Shown: positions 61,104-64,000 of the stretch, one piece after another
How the letters are laid out: the number at the start of each line of letters is the position of its first letter
How positions within the stretch are numbered: the stretch's first letter is position 1
Position numbers and translations under genes: made by a program
DNA from: Novosphingobium colocasiae
GTDB lineage: Bacteria > Pseudomonadota > Alphaproteobacteria > Sphingomonadales > Sphingomonadaceae
DNA: 64,000 bases
Assembly: GCF_014652555.1 (NCBI RefSeq)
Contig: NZ_BMZA01000008.1
Coordinates: 62,001 to 126,000 of the forward strand
Direction of reading: 5' to 3'
The notes under the pieces: model-generated
The model's database searches: none
Told to the model about the DNA's origin: nothing
The model's input: only the letters and a program-made list of their open reading frames with translations

Positions 61104-61826
61104 ATGATCCCTGGCCGCTTCCTGTCCGCGCTGTCCCGATGCTGCCTTGCGCTGGGCCTGGGATGGGGCGCATCGGTCACGAACAGCGCCCACGCCGAAA
61201 CGCAGACCACCGGGCTGGTCGAGCTGTTCGAAATGCATGTTGGCGAGGATGTCGACCAGATGCTTTTCAGCACCACCTTCGTGACCGGCGACGACCGCCA
61301 TGGCGCGACGCTGATGGTGGATGGTGGCGGCGATGTCGGCCCGCGTATAAAGGAGGTGATCGGTCACCTCCTCTATACTCTCAACCCGCAGGGCAATCAG
61401 CAACTCCTGATCGGCATTCGCCAGGATTTCCGCGATGGCCCGGACCTCAGTCACGCGGCGCTTGGCGTCAGCGTCAACCTGGGGACAGTGCTGAGCGCGG
61501 AGCATTACCTCTATCTCTCCGAAAGGGGCAATGTCACGGGTTCGGCAGAGGTTGTGGGCTATATCAAGGCCGGTCCCGCCGTCACCATCGAGCCGCGCGT
61601 CTCGATAGGCTGGGCCCCTTCCGGCATTCGCGCCGAAGACACCGGTGCAGGGTTCACCGACATGGCGGCAGCATTGCGCGTGCGTCGCCAGCTAGGCCCG
61701 GTATTCAACCTCTATGCCGGCGTAATCCACGAGCGTCTGCTCGGCCGCACGCGCGTCATCGCATCGGCGAATGGCGATACCAGGAACACCACGCGGCTGA
61801 TAATCGGGATGGGGGCCAGCTTCTGA
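61104..61826 (+). CDS. Second CopB-like outer-membrane protein, without metal-rich segment
   Basis: 240 aa. Signal peptide (ALGLGWGASVTNSAHA|E). It is a CopB-family barrel alone: LVELFEMHVGEDVDQMLFST, HLLYTLNPQGNQQLLIGIRQDF, LYLSERGNVTGSAEVVGYIKAG, ending RLIIGMGASF. Compared with copB it lacks the Met/His-rich N-terminus and has more diverged strands. 154 bp after copB, it may belong to the operon or be an independent duplicate. Role unknown. Confidence 0.75.
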   Translation: MIPGRFLSALSRCCLALGLGWGASVTNSAHAETQTTGLVELFEMHVGEDVDQMLFSTTFVTGDDRHGATLMVDGGGDVGPRIKEVIGHLLYTLNPQGNQQLLIGIRQDFRDGPDLSHAALGVSVNLGTVLSAEHYLYLSERGNVTGSAEVVGYIKAGPAVTIEPRVSIGWAPSGIRAEDTGAGFTDMAAALRVRRQLGPVFNLYAGVIHERLLGRTRVIASANGDTRNTTRLIIGMGASF

Positions 61827-61838
61827 CCGGCAATCGGG

Positions 61839-62987
61839 TCAGTCGGCCAGCCAGTGCCGTGCCAGCGCCACGTGCAGCCGGATGCCGGTTTCCATCACGT
61901 CATCGTTGAAATCGTAATGCGGGTTGTGCAGCGGCGGCGGATTCTCACCCCGTCCCTGCCCCAGCCACAGATATGCGCCGGGCCGCTGCTGAAGCATGAA
62001 CGAGAAATCCTCCGACGTCGCCGCCGGTTCGCGCGCGAGCAACGCCTCGCCCACGCTTGCGGCGATAGTCAGCGCATCGTGCGCGGCGGCGGGATCGTTG
62101 ATCGTCGCCGGATAGTAGCGATCGTAATCAAAGCGCGCGGTCACTTCGAACGAAGCTTCGATGCCGCGCAGGATCTGGCGCATGCGTTCCTCGATCCGGT
62201 CCTGCACCGCTGGATCGAAGCTGCGCACGGTGCCGCCGACGCGGACCGAGGCGGGCAGCACGTTGTGGGCGTGGCCACCATGGATCTCCGTCACCGACAG
62301 GACCGCGTTGGCCGACGGCGGCACATCGCGGCCGATCACGGTGTTGAGTTGCTGGACCAGGCTGGCGGCGGCAAGGATGGTGTCGGGCGTATCGTGCGGC
62401 AGCGCGGCGTGGCCGCCCCGGCCGACGATCTCGATCGCGAACTTGTCCGCCGCGCCCATGATGGGGCCGGGGCGGGTGGCGATGGTCCCTGCCGGCAGCG
62501 CGGGCCAGTTGTGCAGGGCATAGACGCGCTCGCAGTCGAACCGTTCGAACAGCCCGTCCTCGATCATCGCCCGCGCGCCGCCCAGCCCTTCCTCGGCGGG
62601 CTGGAAGATGAAGTGGACCGTCCCGGAAAACTGCGGATCACGCGCCAGGACTTGCGCGGCACCGAGCAGCATGGCGACATGACCATCGTGGCCGCAGCCG
62701 TGGAAACAGCCCGGCACCGTGCTTTGCCAGGCAAGGCCGGTGCGTTCCTCGATCGGCAGCGCGTCCATGTCGGCGCGCAGGCCGAGCGTGCGCGGGCCGT
62801 GGCCTGCGCGCAGCACGCCGACCACGCCCGTACCGCCGATCCCTTCATGCACCTCCAGCCCGGTCTCGCGCAGCACCTTGGCGATCCGCGCGGCGGTGCC
62901 GTGTTCGGCAAAGCCCAGTTCGGGGCGTGCGTGGATATCGCGGCGCAGCGCCACCAGCGGGGCGAGCAGCGGGGTGATTTCGTTCAT
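61839..62987 (-). CDS. M20-family amidohydrolase (N-acyl-amino acid hydrolase-like)
   Basis: 382 aa. Metal-binding motifs HGCGHDGHVAMLLGA, FQPAEEGLGGA, and His in LHNPHYDFND; SEDFSFMLQQRPGAYLWLG is the typical family ending. ALHNWPALPAGTI and GGHAALPHDTPDTI belong to the dimerisation lobe. It removes acyl groups from amino acids (hippurate hydrolase/aminoacylase type). Start ATG at 62987. It lies 19 bp after the Lrp gene on the same strand. Confidence 0.93.
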   Translation of the reverse strand: MNEITPLLAPLVALRRDIHARPELGFAEHGTAARIAKVLRETGLEVHEGIGGTGVVGVLRAGHGPRTLGLRADMDALPIEERTGLAWQSTVPGCFHGCGHDGHVAMLLGAAQVLARDPQFSGTVHFIFQPAEEGLGGARAMIEDGLFERFDCERVYALHNWPALPAGTIATRPGPIMGAADKFAIEIVGRGGHAALPHDTPDTILAAASLVQQLNTVIGRDVPPSANAVLSVTEIHGGHAHNVLPASVRVGGTVRSFDPAVQDRIEERMRQILRGIEASFEVTARFDYDRYYPATINDPAAAHDALTIAASVGEALLAREPAATSEDFSFMLQQRPGAYLWLGQGRGENPPPLHNPHYDFNDDVMETGIRLHVALARHWLAD

Positions 62988-63006
62988 GCGGGCGCGGGTC
63001 CGGTGC

Positions 63007-63492
63007 TCATTCGCCGAACAGGTTCTGGATCGGGAAGTGGTGCTTGATGAAAGGGCTCTTGATGACGACGTAGCTGAAGTATTTCTCGATGCCGTAATCG
63101 CTCTCCAGCATCTCCTCGATGATCGCCTGATAGTGGGCGACGCCGCGGGCGACGAACTTGAGCAGATAATCGTAGCCGCCGCTGACAAGGTGGCATTCGA
63201 CCACCTCGTCCAGCTTGGCGATGCGCATCTCGAACCGGGAAAAGTCACCCCGGCGGTGTTCGCTGAGCGTGACTTCGGTGAAGACGGTCAGGAACTCGCC
63301 CAGCTTGTTGAGATTGATGTGGGCCCCGTAGCCGGTGATATAGCCCGCGCTCTCCAGCCGCTTGACCCGGGTCAGGCAGGGGCTGGGCGAAAGCCCCACC
63401 GCATCCGACAACTCGACATTGGTGATCCGGCCCGATTGCTGGAGCTTGGCGAGGATCTTGAGATCGATGCGATCGAGCTTGGGGCCGAACAT
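63007..63492 (-). CDS. Lrp/AsnC-family transcriptional regulator
   Basis: 161 aa. The N-terminal winged HTH LDRIDLKILAKLQQSGRITNVELSDAVGLSPSPCLTRVKRLE (two segments) leads to the AsnC ligand-binding domain (VTLSEHRRGDFSRFEMRI, VVECHLVSGGYDYLLKFVA, YFSYVVIKSPFIKH). Ligand is probably an amino acid. The ATG at 63492 matches the family; an upstream reading overlaps the aminotransferase stop region. It likely regulates the flanking aminotransferase and M20 genes. Confidence 0.94.
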   Translation of the reverse strand: MFGPKLDRIDLKILAKLQQSGRITNVELSDAVGLSPSPCLTRVKRLESAGYITGYGAHINLNKLGEFLTVFTEVTLSEHRRGDFSRFEMRIAKLDEVVECHLVSGGYDYLLKFVARGVAHYQAIIEEMLESDYGIEKYFSYVVIKSPFIKHHFPIQNLFGE

Positions 63493-63515
63493 TGCTGATT
63501 TTCCCGCCTTTTTCT

Positions 63516-64000
63516 TCAGACCACGGCGCTGCGTATATCGGGCATATCGAGCAGTTGGTCGAGCGACGTTTCCACCCGTTCGAATATAACCGCCATCTCG
63601 TCCTCCGAACAGCACAGCGCCGGGGCGAAGCCGATGACCGCGTTCGCGAAACAGCGCACGATGACGCCGTTGTCCCAGGTCAGCTTGCCCAGCCTGCCGC
63701 CGATATCGAGCGCGGGATCGAACCCGGCCCGGGTCGCCTTGTTGCTGACCAGTTCGATCGCGCCAAGCATGCCGCGCCCGCGCGTATCGCCGACCAGCGG
63801 GTGGGCGCGGATGCGATCGAGATGGGCGGCAAAGGCGCGGCCGGTGCGCACGCCGTTTTCCAGCAGGCCGTTCTCGTAAAGGCGGATCACCTCCAGCGCC
63901 ACGGCGGCGCTGACCGGGTGGCCGGAATAAGTGAAGCCATGGCCCACCGCCAGTTCGGGCGGAGCGGAATCGGCGATCGCCTGATAGACGTGGTCGGCCA
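63516..64000 (-). CDS. Class III PLP aminotransferase, C-terminal part
   Basis: About 161 C-terminal residues; the N-terminus with the PLP Lys lies outside the right edge. VGHGFTYSGHPVSAAVALEVI is the class III (omega-transaminase) signature around the substrate-phosphate His, followed by RGRGMLGAIELVSNK and VIVRCFANAVIGFAPALC. It ends 24 bp before the Lrp start, so the three genes form one leftward unit. Likely acts on an omega-amino acid, diamine or beta-alanine-type substrate. Confidence 0.9.
   Translation of the reverse strand, partial: ADHVYQAIADSAPPELAVGHGFTYSGHPVSAAVALEVIRLYENGLLENGVRTGRAFAAHLDRIRAHPLVGDTRGRGMLGAIELVSNKATRAGFDPALDIGGRLGKLTWDNGVIVRCFANAVIGFAPALCCSEDEMAVIFERVETSLDQLLDMPDIRSAVV

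Noticed and set aside
61827..61838. Terminator between the convergent copB-like and M20 genes
   Set aside because: Only 12 bases separate the stops; no hairpin with a T run is seen.

Overview
The window is GC-rich, densely coded chromosomal DNA from an alphaproteobacterium, most likely a sphingomonad (order Sphingomonadales, Novosphingobium/Sphingobium-like). Supporting signs are the hisB-yciI-hisH-hisA-hisF-hisE order, the ybgC-tolQRAB-pal cell-envelope cluster, an alphaproteobacterial SspB, the metX/metW pair divergent from hisC-tyrA, two large TonB-dependent receptors, a PEP-CTERM mini-protein, and sigma-EcfG-type stress promoters (GGAAC-N17-CGTT). The species cannot be named from sequence alone. 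Most of the window is vertically inherited housekeeping DNA.

Layout. 1-5.3 kb: the start of a GMC oxidoreductase, an M19 dipeptidase, a small general-stress module (two paralogous one-TM proteins and a DUF2945/HVA1 protein), then dapD, gmk, a hypothetical gene and sspB. 5.4-9.8 kb: the histidine operon, interrupted by a YciI-like gene, two palindromic repeat elements and a tiny PEP-CTERM gene, and ending with a HIT protein. 9.9-15.3 kb: ybgC-tolQRAB-pal and a DnaJ-domain protein. 15.3-25.7 kb: DASS transporter, Tat-exported aminotransferase, infC (probable AUA start), pdeM, hemF, a PilZ protein, the tesA/ybbA/ybbP-like trio and an RDD protein. 25.8-33 kb: a TonB receptor, typA, an outer-membrane barrel and two tandem secreted Tyr/Arg/Asp-rich proteins. 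33.1-42.3 kb: metW-metX, hisC, a ~220-bp palindrome, tyrA, a transglutaminase-like protein, plsC, a YdcF protein, ftsEX, a zinc-ribbon protein and tRNA-Leu(GAG).

42.4-49.7 kb looks accessory. It holds an ECF sigma/anti-sigma pair divergent from a secreted subtilase and a secreted PRC-like protein. All three transcription units share one candidate promoter signature, GGAT(T/G)AAAC-N13-CGTT. Next come a Fur-box-preceded TonB receptor with a PepSY membrane protein and a truncated quinoprotein dehydrogenase tail. 49.8-55.2 kb: an FAD amine oxidoreductase, an aldehyde dehydrogenase, an APH-fold phosphotransferase and a lipocalin-like hypothetical protein.

55.4-61.8 kb is a copper-resistance island: copC-copD transcribed left, and cnrY-cnrX-cnrH-copA-copB plus a second copB-like gene transcribed right. 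The Cnr-type trio (membrane anti-sigma, periplasmic metal sensor, ECF sigma) keeps all five CnrX metal ligands but is joined to a copper oxidase operon instead of a Co/Ni efflux pump. 61.8-64 kb: an M20 amidohydrolase, an Lrp/AsnC regulator and a partial class III aminotransferase, apparently one leftward operon.
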